From Candidatus Bathyarchaeota archaeon BA1 (GTDB taxonomy: Archaea > Thermoproteota > Bathyarchaeia > Bathyarchaeales > Bathyarchaeaceae), in NCBI GenBank assembly GCA_001399805.1, contig LIHJ01000067.1, positions 1 through 17,787 on the forward strand: a DNA stretch of 17,787 nucleotides. The letters run 5' to 3'. Positions 1-7,127 of the stretch are shown piece after piece (positions within the stretch are counted from its first letter, which is position 1; every line of letters begins with the position of its first letter). The notes under the pieces are model-generated. The model was not told the origin of the DNA. It worked only from the letters and a program-made list of their open reading frames with translations, and ran no database searches. Both the position numbers and the translations under genes were made by a program.

Positions 1-2
1 TG

Positions 3-71
3 GGTAGCGAAATAGCCAAGCCCGACGAGGTTAGGCAAATTCTCAGATTGAAGGGCATAAGGTTAATTTAA
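3..71 (+). CDS. C-terminal end of a beta-keto acid cleavage enzyme (BKACE/DUF849), cut by the window edge
   Basis: Only the last 22 codons and the TAA are inside the window. The peptide reads SEIAKPDEVRQILRLKG before a short tail. It matches in register the C-terminus of the complete BKACE gene at 5860-6792 (ASPDEARKMLNLKG), sharing the PDE, the R, the I/ML and the LKG. BKACE enzymes condense a beta-keto acid with acetyl-CoA and release acetoacetate plus a new CoA ester. The frame is open to the window start. The gene would be a second BKACE copy on the other side of the transporter genes. The assignment rests on a short tail only; the rest of the gene lies outside the window. Confidence 0.6.
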   Translation, partial: GSEIAKPDEVRQILRLKGIRLI

Positions 72-205
72 ATATTTCATATCGTTCAATGTAATACTTC
101 TCCACCGTTAATGGTTAGCGCTAAAACAAGTAAACTTTGGTTTGTATTAGGAAGCTGAGGATGCGGAGCATCTTATAATTTGTGAGCCAAAACCATTAGA
201 GAAAA

Positions 206-215
206 CTTTAAAAAT
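206..215 (+). promoter_or_regulatory. Probable archaeal TATA box for the substrate-binding protein gene
   Basis: CTTTAAAAAT lies about 51-60 bases before the ATG at 266, which places a transcription start near 236 and gives a leader of about 30 bases holding the GGAGGTG ribosome site at 252-258. The same decamer recurs at 241-250, too close to the ATG to act as this gene's TATA box. A weak hairpin (GATGC-GGA-GCATC, 160-172) and a palindrome TTAGCGCTAA (115-124) lie upstream. I see no gene in 72-265. Confidence 0.4.
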
Positions 216-265
216 GTTAACATAAATGAAGTAATTAATGCTTTAAAAATTGGAGGTGTTTAAGG

Positions 266-1564
266 ATGAAAATTTTTCTTTCGCGTGGGGCAATGACCAA
301 AGTTCAGGCTGCTGTTCTTATAGCAATAGTCGCGGTTGTAGTTGTTGCGGGAGTAGCTTATTATGCGATGAGGCCTCCAGAGAGACCGTTTAAATGTGAA
401 GTCTGTGGTGCTACCTTTGAGACAGAGAAAGAACTTAAGACGCACATTTGGGATACCCATCCGATTAAGATAGGGGGCTCGCTACCTCTTACTGGTGTGT
501 TCTCAGAGACTGGGAAATGGATAGAACGTGGATATAGGTATTGGGCGGAAGAGATAAACGCAAAAGGCGGACTTTTAGGCTGTCGGGTGGAGCTTATAAT
601 ATATGATGACGCAAGTGAGATAGGTAAGGCGGTCACCTATCTTGAGAAGGCTATCACCGTTGACAAAGTAGATTTGCTGTTGGGTGGCTACCCGGGCACT
701 GCTTGTGATGCACAGATGCCAGTGGCAGAGAAGTATAAGATGGTATATAATTCTATGGGAGGGCACATGTGGTCATTTGAGCGTGGATATAAATACTGCT
801 TCGGAGGCCCTCCTCTAATGGGTCAATGGTGGGCTGATGGTTTTTGGAAGTGGATCGAGACCCTACCACCAGCAGATAGACCAACTAAGGCAGCCATCCT
901 TAGCATGAATAATGTAATAGGAAGAGCATGTAGAGAAAGCATTCTGTGGGGGGCTGGTAGAGTGGCGGTTCCAGTTGTGGTGGATGAGTTTTATGACCTT
1001 CCGCTCGCAACGGCTGATCCATTAGTCAGCAAAGCTAAGGCAGCGGGAGCAGATGTTTTGTTTGCCAACGGATTTTTCGCTGATGGTGTATTAACAATAC
1101 GAGCATGCAAGGCACTAGGTTATAATCCGAAGTTCATATTCCAGTCCGTAGGCTGCATAATACCCGAGTGGGTAAAGGAGCTAGGGAAGGATGGTGACTA
1201 TGTCTTCTCTGGAACTGCTATGCATTATAAACTTCCGTTTCCAGGCGTTGCAGAGCTGAACAAGGTGGCTAAAGAGAAGTTTGGCGAGCCAGTGGCACCT
1301 ATGTATTTTCTCTTTGGATACTGTTGGATGCAAGTGCTACAATTGGCGGTTGAAGGTGCGGGATCCCTGAAGCAGGATGCAATTAGGGATTACTTAAGAA
1401 CGCGTGAGATTTCCACCATTGGGGGGAAATTTAAATTCGATGAGAGGGGGCTACCAGCACCCTACATGTATTGTACACAAGTAATAGATGGAAAGGTAGA
1501 ACTTATTTGGCCTCTAGATGTTCGAACCGCGGAACCCGTTTACCCAAAACCAGCTTGGGGCTAA
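266..1564 (+). CDS. livK: Branched-chain amino acid-type ABC transporter substrate-binding protein with a C2H2 zinc-finger motif
   Basis: This 432-residue extracytoplasmic receptor captures the ligand and delivers it to the LivHMGF permease encoded just downstream. Residues about 11-33 form one hydrophobic membrane anchor, with no cysteine lipobox. A short linker follows with C44-x2-C47-x12-H60-x4-H65, a textbook C2H2 zinc-finger spacing. From about residue 68 the periplasmic-binding fold (Peripla_BP_6 type) starts with GGSLPLTGVFSETG, followed by the W/E-I-NA-KGG-LLG segment and LIIYDDAS typical of Leu/Ile/Val-binding proteins. The ATG at 266 is chosen because GGAGGTG sits 7 bases before it. 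A T-rich run after a C-run at about 1591-1601, between this gene and livH, may cause partial termination, which would favour the receptor over the permeases. The ligand may be an amino acid, amide or short organic acid; the neighbouring catabolic genes suggest the last. Confidence 0.92.
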   Translation: MKIFLSRGAMTKVQAAVLIAIVAVVVVAGVAYYAMRPPERPFKCEVCGATFETEKELKTHIWDTHPIKIGGSLPLTGVFSETGKWIERGYRYWAEEINAKGGLLGCRVELIIYDDASEIGKAVTYLEKAITVDKVDLLLGGYPGTACDAQMPVAEKYKMVYNSMGGHMWSFERGYKYCFGGPPLMGQWWADGFWKWIETLPPADRPTKAAILSMNNVIGRACRESILWGAGRVAVPVVVDEFYDLPLATADPLVSKAKAAGADVLFANGFFADGVLTIRACKALGYNPKFIFQSVGCIIPEWVKELGKDGDYVFSGTAMHYKLPFPGVAELNKVAKEKFGEPVAPMYFLFGYCWMQVLQLAVEGAGSLKQDAIRDYLRTREISTIGGKFKFDERGLPAPYMYCTQVIDGKVELIWPLDVRTAEPVYPKPAWG

Positions 1565-1644
1565 GACATTCGCTGTCAACTTATAGTTAAACCCCCTTTT
1601 TATTGCACGTTCCACGTTAATAGATCATATGCTGGGTGAACTCG

Positions 1645-2517
1645 ATGATTTCACCTTCACTTATCGTTCAATCTATAGTAAGTGGACTGTTAATGGGTGG
1701 AATTTACGCAGCGATGGCTGTCGGTTTCACTTTAGTTTGGGGTGTCATGAAAGTAATTAATCTTGCTCATTGCGCCATTGGAGTTTTCAGCGCTTATGTT
1801 GCATATTGGTTACTCGTGTACTATGGCATAGATCCATTACTGTCTTTAGTCTTAACAGTTCCGTTACTATTTGTTATAGGTCTTTTGATACATGAGTTTC
1901 TTATTAAGCGGATCGTAAAAGCAAGGGACATAGCGCTGACATCCATGGTTCTCATGTTTGGGCTTTCTATTTTAGTGGAGAACCTCCTCCTTTATTTTTG
2001 GGGGCCAAGCCCTAGGTTGGTTACAACAGCCCATACTGGTAAGTCTCTTTTTTTAGACGGCATAGCTTTTCCGATACCATCCTTAATTGGCTTCGGAATA
2101 TCAATCACCTTATTGACTATAATTTACATTTTTCTGCATGGAACCTATGTGGGCAAGGCGGTTCGGGCAACTTGGCAAGATAGGGAGGGAGCTGCGCTGA
2201 TGGGGATAAACCTTGATCGGGTGTCCATGATAACCTTTGGCTTAGCGACCGCATCTGTGGGAGCAGGTGGTGTTTGCATGACGTTCATGTATTCATTTTA
2301 TCCTTCTCTACATGCAATATGGCTTATCTTCATGTTTTTGGTGGTAATTGTCGGCGGGGTTGGGAGTGTGATTGGGGTCGCTGCTGGGGGGCTTATTCTA
2401 GGCTTATTCATAGGCGTTAGTGCGGTTTTTGTCCCCTTTGCGTGGGTAAATGTAGTGGTTTTCTTGTCACTTATCCTGATCCTGTTAATCAAACCAACCG
2501 GACTCTTCAGGCGTTGA
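1645..2517 (+). CDS. livH: Branched-chain amino acid-type ABC transporter permease LivH
   Basis: This is an integral membrane permease of about 290 residues, one of two that form the channel of a HAAT-family importer. Hydrophobic helices fill nearly the whole length. The family signature is visible as GGIYAAMAVGFTLVWGVMKV and INLAHCAIGVFSAYV near the N-terminus, then the cytoplasmic loop AVRATWQDREGAALMGI (LivH EAA-like loop, about residues 175-195), and the typical end LIKPTGLFRR. The frame also opens with a GTG at 1636, but GGTGA at 1634-1638 is correctly spaced for the ATG at 1645, so I use that start. The stop codon ends one base before the livM start, so the two are probably translated together. 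Confidence 0.93.
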   Translation: MISPSLIVQSIVSGLLMGGIYAAMAVGFTLVWGVMKVINLAHCAIGVFSAYVAYWLLVYYGIDPLLSLVLTVPLLFVIGLLIHEFLIKRIVKARDIALTSMVLMFGLSILVENLLLYFWGPSPRLVTTAHTGKSLFLDGIAFPIPSLIGFGISITLLTIIYIFLHGTYVGKAVRATWQDREGAALMGINLDRVSMITFGLATASVGAGGVCMTFMYSFYPSLHAIWLIFMFLVVIVGGVGSVIGVAAGGLILGLFIGVSAVFVPFAWVNVVVFLSLILILLIKPTGLFRR

Positions 2518-2518
2518 T

Positions 2519-3475
2519 ATGATGAAAATGAGGAAAATCATACAAGCGAGGTTTTTCATCCCCCTAACAATAGGGATTTTCTTCTTGCTACCCTTTTTTG
2601 GACCCCCGATATACCTTCTATCACTATTCCTTATAGTCTTCATGTATGCCGCATTATCTGAAAGCTGGAATATTATCGGGGGATATACAGGTTATTTAAG
2701 CTTTGGACATGTTGCGTTCTTTGGAATCGGGGCCTATACCACGGCTCTTCTCTTAATTAACTATGATTTATCGCCATTTCTTACAGCTCCATTAGGCGGT
2801 GTACTTGCAACGGTGGTTGCCGCTGGGGTAGGTTTTCCATGCCTCAAGCTTAGAGGACCGTATTTTGCCCTCGTCACCCTATGTTTTGCCTCCATAATTC
2901 AGGTGGCAATTCTAAACTTAGAGTTCACAGGTGCTGCGATAGGTCTCTGGTTGCCGCTTCTACCCTATGACATGCTCATGATTAGAACAATTTTCTATGA
3001 GATTATGTTCGGTCTAATGCTGGCAACCATCGTTGTAAATATATGGGTTGAAAGGTCTAAATTCGGTGCTGGTCTTACCGCTATTCGCGAAGATGAGGAT
3101 GTGGCAGAATCTATTTGCATTAACACGCTGAAATTAAAACTAAAGGCCTTCATGCTCAGCGCCTTTTTTTCAGGAGTTATTGGAGGAGTTTACTCATATT
3201 ATATAACTTTTATACATCCTTCGACGATTTTTAGTGTGGAGATTTCTATTCTCATGGTGTTAATGGCCTTATTCGGGGGCAGGGGCACATGGGGTGGACC
3301 AATTTTAGGTGCTTCTCTTTTAACGATAGTAGATCAGCTTTTAACTATTTACATTGGTGCAGAGATTGCCCGCGTTATTTTTGGCATGCTCTTTATTTTT
3401 GTCACTCTATTCATGCCTAACGGTTTAGTACCTCATATGAAGACGCATCTTACGCGATTTAGTTCTCTCAAATAG
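2519..3475 (+). CDS. livM: Branched-chain amino acid-type ABC transporter permease LivM
   Basis: The second channel subunit, 318 residues, is rich in transmembrane helices. LivM features seen are ALSESWNIIGGYTGYLSFGHVAF near residues 45-65, CLKLRGPYFALVTLCFA near 105-120, the cytoplasmic coupling loop LTAIREDEDVAESICIN near 188-205, and a C-terminus FMPNGLVP like the usual P-x-GL end. Two ATG codons stand side by side (2519 and 2522), the first one base after the livH stop. The gene ends only 5 bases before the stop codon of the convergent livF gene, so the transcripts from both strands must overlap or stop inside coding sequence. Confidence 0.93.
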   Translation: MMKMRKIIQARFFIPLTIGIFFLLPFFGPPIYLLSLFLIVFMYAALSESWNIIGGYTGYLSFGHVAFFGIGAYTTALLLINYDLSPFLTAPLGGVLATVVAAGVGFPCLKLRGPYFALVTLCFASIIQVAILNLEFTGAAIGLWLPLLPYDMLMIRTIFYEIMFGLMLATIVVNIWVERSKFGAGLTAIREDEDVAESICINTLKLKLKAFMLSAFFSGVIGGVYSYYITFIHPSTIFSVEISILMVLMALFGGRGTWGGPILGASLLTIVDQLLTIYIGAEIARVIFGMLFIFVTLFMPNGLVPHMKTHLTRFSSLK

Positions 3476-3480
3476 CGAAG

Positions 3481-4185
3481 TCATAGAGCCAAATATGATT
3501 TCTTTATGTTCCTATTTTCTAAAAGTTCCTTTCCAGCACCTTCTAACGTAATCCTGCCGTTCTCAAGGACGTAGGATCTGTGAGCGTTACATAGCGCCAA
3601 AAAAATCTCTTGTGAGACGAGTAGAATGGTGAGCCCACGCTCATTTAAAGCCTTCAAATTTTTAAAAATCTCCATCGCCAACTTCGGAGCCAATCCAAAT
3701 GAGGGTTCGTCTAACATCAAGAGTTTTGGTTTAGCCATCAAGGCTCGCCCCAAAGCCAGCATCTGCTGCTCGCCGCCACTTAAAGTTGCTACCATTTGAT
3801 TTTTCCGCTCTTTCAGAACCGGAAATAGGGAATAAACCTGTTCTAAGGAATCCTTAACGTGCTTTCTAGCCTTAGGCATGTATGCCCCTAGTTCCAGATT
3901 TTCAATCACTTTCATGAAAGGAAAAAGCTTCCGACCTTCAGGAACCTGAACGATTCCTTTTTCACAAACCATATGAGGAGGCAATTTTTCTATTCTTTCA
4001 TTTAGGAACTCAATATATCCTGATGAAGGTCTAAGAAGACCTGATATTGTCTTAAGCAAAGTAGTCTTGCCAGCCCCGTTAGGTCCTATTATGGATACAA
4101 ATTCGCCCTTATCTACGTAAAGTGAAACGTTCCATAGGGCTTGAAGCTTCCCATATGAAACACATATTCCATCTACTCTAAGCAT
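3481..4185 (-). CDS. livF: Branched-chain amino acid-type ABC transporter ATP-binding protein LivF
   Basis: A 234-residue ATPase that with LivG powers the LivHM importer at the inner face of the membrane. Motifs in order: Walker A GPNGAGKT (34-41), Q-loop around Q80 (IVQVPEGRKLFP, the usual LivF string), ABC signature LSGGEQ (135-140), Walker B LLMLDE (155-160) and a switch region LLVSQE. The common ABC H-loop histidine is a glutamine, as is usual for LivF. AGGTG precedes the ATG at a good distance. The gene starts inside the end of livG (8-base overlap), so livG-livF form one operon on the strand opposite to the permeases. Confidence 0.94.
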   Translation of the reverse strand: MLRVDGICVSYGKLQALWNVSLYVDKGEFVSIIGPNGAGKTTLLKTISGLLRPSSGYIEFLNERIEKLPPHMVCEKGIVQVPEGRKLFPFMKVIENLELGAYMPKARKHVKDSLEQVYSLFPVLKERKNQMVATLSGGEQQMLALGRALMAKPKLLMLDEPSFGLAPKLAMEIFKNLKALNERGLTILLVSQEIFLALCNAHRSYVLENGRITLEGAGKELLENRNIKKSYLAL

Positions 4186-4903
4186 ATTTCACACCTAAAT
4201 AGGCGCTTATTACAGCAGGATCATGAGCCACTTCCTCTGGCTTACCTTCTGCTATTTTATGCCCATGATGAAGAACCATGATCCTTTTACAAGTCTCCAT
4301 AATAGTCTTCATAACATGTTCAATCATGAAAACGGTAACGCCCAATTCATCTCTAATTCTAAAAATTAGGCCTGTGGCATCTTTCGTTTCAGCTGGGTTT
4401 AAACCAGCGAAAACTTCGTCTAGCAGTAATAGCTCCGGCTTAATCACTAGAGCACGAGCTAATTCAAGACGTTTTCTTTCTGCAAGTGTCAAATCTCGAG
4501 CTAAGATATCTTTTTTATCCGCCAAGCCCATAAATTCGAGAAACTTTAGCGCCTCCCTCTTTGCTCTTACGATATCGTTGATCCCTGCCCTTCCGTAAAG
4601 GGCTCCAACAGCGACGTTTTCAAGAGTTGTTAGGTCTTCAAATGGTCTTACGATTTGAAAGGTTCTACCTATACCAAGTTTAGCGATTTCATGCGGTTTA
4701 AGACCAACTATTTCTTTTCCTTTAAAAGTTATTGTACCACTATCGGGGCGATAAAAGCCAGAGATAACATTAAACAGGGTGGTCTTACCGGAGCCGTTAG
4801 GACCTATCAGGCCAACGATCTCTCCCTCTTTAACGTTGAAATCAACATTTAAGAGAGCCGTTAACCCTCCAAACCTCTTAATCACTCCGCTTCCGCTTAG
4901 CAT
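4178..4903 (-). CDS. livG: Branched-chain amino acid-type ABC transporter ATP-binding protein LivG
   Basis: A 241-residue ATPase partner of LivF. Walker A is GPNGSGKT (34-41), the Q-loop is GRTFQIVRPF (79-88), Walker B is LLLLDE (158-163) followed by VFAGLNPAE, and the switch histidine is H196 in MIEHVM. The signature helix reads LTLAERKRLELARAL in place of LSGGQ; LivG proteins often depart from the classical motif here, so I do not take it as loss of function. The ATG has GGAG six bases before it. The gene is divergent from the cyclase gene across a 72-base spacer containing an AT-rich promoter block. Confidence 0.94.
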   Translation of the reverse strand: MLSGSGVIKRFGGLTALLNVDFNVKEGEIVGLIGPNGSGKTTLFNVISGFYRPDSGTITFKGKEIVGLKPHEIAKLGIGRTFQIVRPFEDLTTLENVAVGALYGRAGINDIVRAKREALKFLEFMGLADKKDILARDLTLAERKRLELARALVIKPELLLLDEVFAGLNPAETKDATGLIFRIRDELGVTVFMIEHVMKTIMETCKRIMVLHHGHKIAEGKPEEVAHDPAVISAYLGVKYA

Positions 4904-4928
4904 ATCAGTCTCCGTTATCTAATGAAAA

Positions 4929-4948
4929 ATGTATATATAAAAATTTAA
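4929..4948. promoter_or_regulatory. AT-rich block likely holding the TATA boxes of both livG and the cyclase gene
   Basis: The 72-base spacer between the divergent starts at 4903 and 4976 has one clear core-promoter-like block, with TATATATAAAAAT at 4932-4944. Read rightward, its left part is about 26 bases before the cyclase ribosome site; read leftward, its right part (TTAAATTTTTATA on minus) is at a similar distance from the livG ribosome site. The two promoters therefore abut or overlap. This is position-based inference with no mapped start sites. Confidence 0.4.
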
Positions 4949-4975
4949 GGTAAAACGTTAAAGGAGGGAGTTAAC

Positions 4976-5746
4976 TTGGAGCATAAGGGTTTTAGGATTG
5001 TAGACTTGAGCGCGCCTCTAGAAAATTTCGCTTTTGAGCCCTGGCCCCCCGAAATAACTTATTGGGATCATAGGGAGGGTGCAAGGAATCTTGGTAAGGA
5101 TCTGGGCATATTCCCGGACGAGTTTCCTGGCGGTATGGGCTTAGCGTGGGAAGAGCTGAGGCTGATAACACACGCTGGGACCCACTTAGATGCCCCCTGG
5201 CATTTCGGTCCAACCTCAGAGGGAAAGCCAGCGAAAACCGTTGATCAAGTCCCGCTTGAATGGTGCTATGGTGATGGAGTGGTCTTAGACCTTCGTCATA
5301 AGAAACCTGGGGAGTCTATTACAGCAGATGATCTTAAGAAGGCGCTAGGGAACATAAACTATGAGATTAAACTAGGCGATATAGTCCTAATTATGACTGG
5401 AGCTGACAAGTATTTAGAAGATCCAAGGTATGCGGCTATGCATCCCGGCATGACCTTAGAGTCAACAATTTGGCTCGTCGAGCAAGGGGTCAAAATCATT
5501 GGAACAGACGGCTACGGCTTTGACAAACCCTTTAAAATCATGGGTGAGGAACATAAAAAAGGTGTAAAAAATGCCCTCTGGCCAGCCCACTTTGCTGGTA
5601 GAATAAAAGAGTATTGCCACATTGAAAAACTAGCCAACCTAGAAAAAATTCCTAAGCCCCATGGATTTAAGGTAGCTTGCTTCCCGATTAAAATCGTAAA
5701 AGCCAGCGCAGGGTGGGCTAGAGTGGTAGCTATCATAGATGAGTGA
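4976..5746 (+). CDS. Cyclase-family metal-dependent hydrolase (kynurenine formamidase/isatin hydrolase-like)
   Basis: A 256-residue member of the Cyclase family (PF04199), cytoplasmic enzymes that hydrolyse cyclic or acyl amides such as N-formylkynurenine or isatin. The metal-binding motif is THAGTHLDAPWHF, giving H66, H70, D72 and H76, preceded by the usual IVDLSAPL start. Later family features include LDLRHKKPGE and GDIVLIMTGADKY, then IIGTDGYGFDKPF, where many members have TD followed by a conserved aromatic residue. The start is TTG at 4976, chosen because GGAGGGAG sits at 4963-4970, five bases before it. Neighbours are the transporter operon and two BKACE genes, so it may prepare an imported ring compound or amide for beta-keto acid cleavage. 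The exact substrate cannot be read from the sequence. Confidence 0.88.
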   Translation: MEHKGFRIVDLSAPLENFAFEPWPPEITYWDHREGARNLGKDLGIFPDEFPGGMGLAWEELRLITHAGTHLDAPWHFGPTSEGKPAKTVDQVPLEWCYGDGVVLDLRHKKPGESITADDLKKALGNINYEIKLGDIVLIMTGADKYLEDPRYAAMHPGMTLESTIWLVEQGVKIIGTDGYGFDKPFKIMGEEHKKGVKNALWPAHFAGRIKEYCHIEKLANLEKIPKPHGFKVACFPIKIVKASAGWARVVAIIDE

Positions 5747-5859
5747 TTCTGTCAACATCTTTATTTGAGTAGCCCTTTCACGAAACGCAAGGATCAAGGC
5801 TAAAGGCGATATAGTATTGTAAAAATCATCTCTAACTAACAGATAAATAAAAGGGAAGA

Positions 5860-6792
5860 TTAGAAGTTAACCTGCTCTAAACCCTTCAAATTAAGCATTT
5901 TCCGGGCTTCATCCGGCGAGGCAACATCGCGACCGAACTCCTCTGCTAATCGAACGACTTTTGCGACCAGCTCTGCATTACTTTTGGCCAGTTCTCCCCT
6001 TCCGATGTATATGTTATCCTCTAAGCCAACGCGAACATGACCGTTCATCATTATTGCTATAGCGGCCGCTTGAAACTCCCATGGGTAACCAGTTCCAATC
6101 ACTGACCATTCGTATTTATCCTGTCCGAATAAGCGGTCACTCGTACGCTTTAGATATAAGAGGTCATCCACAGCGCGTCCTATCCCGCCCAGAGTTCCAG
6201 TTACAAACTGAATCCAGATCGGCTCTTGTTTCAATACCCCCTTTCGTATTAAATATGCTATATTATAAATGTGTCCTACATCGTAAACTTCGCATTCGGG
6301 TTTAGTCCCGTGTTCCTCCATAGTCTTGCAGAAGTACTCTAGGTCCTTGAATGTGTTTAAAAAGGGATATTTATATGTTATTTCTACATATTCTCGCTCC
6401 CAATCATGCCTAAACTCCTTAATCTCCTCCAAAACAGGGGCTAAGCAGAAATTCATAGAGCCCATGTTAAAAGATGACAACTCAGGCTTGAATGTCGGCA
6501 CCACTCTCACCCTTTCCTCCGCGGTCATTCCTAATGCTCCACCAGTCGTGATGCAAACGATCACGTTACACTTCTTCTTAATTTTTGTCACAATTTCACG
6601 ATAAACGTCTAAATTCGGGGTGGGCCTACCATCCTTTGAATCTCTAGCATGTATGTGAACTATCGCCGATCCTGCTTCCCAGGCCTGATATGCTTCCTCG
6701 GCTATCTGCTCGGGGGTTATAGGTAAATACGGAGTTTGCGATGGAAGCGTTGCTGACCCAGTTACCGCCGCCGTTATTATCAACTTTTTCAT
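5860..6792 (-). CDS. Beta-keto acid cleavage enzyme (BKACE, DUF849; 3-keto-5-aminohexanoate cleavage type)
   Basis: A TIM-barrel enzyme of 310 residues, the usual family length, that cleaves a beta-keto acid with acetyl-CoA into acetoacetate and a CoA ester. From the chosen start the N-terminus is MKKLIITAAVTGSATLP, the family opening; VHIHARD places zinc-ligand candidates at H46 and H48, the numbering known for the lysine-fermentation enzyme Kce. PECEVYDVG (E168 region) and VGLEDN (E258, third metal ligand candidate) follow. The frame extends nine codons up to an ATG at 6819, but the TATA-like box at 6830-6840 would start transcription near 6806, inside that extension, so the ATG at 6792 is preferred. 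It converges on the cyclase gene with a 113-base spacer in which I see nothing distinct. Substrate class within BKACE is undetermined. Confidence 0.92.
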   Translation of the reverse strand: MKKLIITAAVTGSATLPSQTPYLPITPEQIAEEAYQAWEAGSAIVHIHARDSKDGRPTPNLDVYREIVTKIKKKCNVIVCITTGGALGMTAEERVRVVPTFKPELSSFNMGSMNFCLAPVLEEIKEFRHDWEREYVEITYKYPFLNTFKDLEYFCKTMEEHGTKPECEVYDVGHIYNIAYLIRKGVLKQEPIWIQFVTGTLGGIGRAVDDLLYLKRTSDRLFGQDKYEWSVIGTGYPWEFQAAAIAIMMNGHVRVGLEDNIYIGRGELAKSNAELVAKVVRLAEEFGRDVASPDEARKMLNLKGLEQVNF

Positions 6793-6829
6793 AGAACTGA
6801 ACACCGCAATATAACGCATACAGAATACT

Positions 6830-6840
6830 TATTTAATCCT
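6830..6840 (-). promoter_or_regulatory. Probable BRE/TATA element of the BKACE gene
   Basis: On the minus strand this reads AGGATTAAATA. It is about 40 bases before the ATG at 6792, consistent with a start near 6806. The identical 11-mer stands before the SIMPL-domain gene at 8976-8986. Confidence 0.45.
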
Positions 6841-6993
6841 TTGTCGCGCGCGCGGGTTCGCAAGCTGCTCGCTCAGTTGAGGAGGAACCCGGAGGGCTTA
6901 GAGAAAGCTATCCAAGAGGTGGACAACGCCATCGAGGACATCAAGGAGGGCGTAGCCGTCGATTTTAGGTGGCGCCTCAGAGAGGGACGCTAA
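6841..6993 (+). pseudogene. GC-rich coding remnant or very small ORF of unknown family
   Basis: The plus frame is open from a TTG at 6841 to TAA at 6991-6993 and reads like real protein in its last 45 codons: VRKLLAQLRRNPEGLEK, then an acidic helical stretch (EVDNAIEDIKEG) and a basic end. The segment is much richer in G and C than its neighbours. No ribosome site precedes the TTG, and the bases just upstream are the BKACE promoter on the other strand, so I favour the 3' end of a lost gene over an intact short gene. I do not recognise the family. Confidence 0.3.
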
Positions 6994-7014
6994 CAAATCT
7001 TTCCCGAGTACTCG

Positions 7015-7070
7015 TAATCGCTTCTGGGATAATCACCGTCATAAAATCGGCTCGACAACGCGCATGCTTG
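7015..7070 (+). pseudogene. Remnant of the 3' end of a paralogue of the downstream membrane protein
   Basis: These bases align with the last part of the gene that follows (7834-7892). VIASGIITVIKSARQR here matches LIAFGIITTIKLTRQR there, and the DNA is roughly three-quarters identical by eye, including a shared GGGATAATCAC and CTCGACAACGC. The stop codon is gone, so the frame runs on into the intact gene and produces a misleading longer ORF starting at 6969. It is probably the stump of a tandem duplicate. Confidence 0.55.
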
Positions 7071-7080
7071 GTTCAAAATT
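7059..7080 (+). repeat. Left arm of a 22-base perfect inverted repeat around the membrane-protein gene
   Basis: The bases from CGCGCATGCTTGG to TTCAAAATT are found again as their exact reverse complement at 8026-8047. The pair encloses 945 bases holding the complete membrane-protein gene. The arm begins within the paralogue stump. Confidence 0.7.
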
Positions 7081-7127
7081 GCGCGCCAAAGATAAATGTC
7101 GGTTCAAGCTCTATTGATTCGGTCAGG

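Noticed and set aside
109..198. TAATGGTT (109-116) and AACCATTA (191-198) as an operator pair before the receptor gene
   Set aside because: Eight-base arms 74 bases apart in AT-rich DNA are expected by chance.
6969..7127. N-terminal extension of the membrane-protein frame to a GTG
   Set aside because: It runs through the stump of a duplicated 3' end and a segment with no coding character; the natural start is the ATG at 7128.
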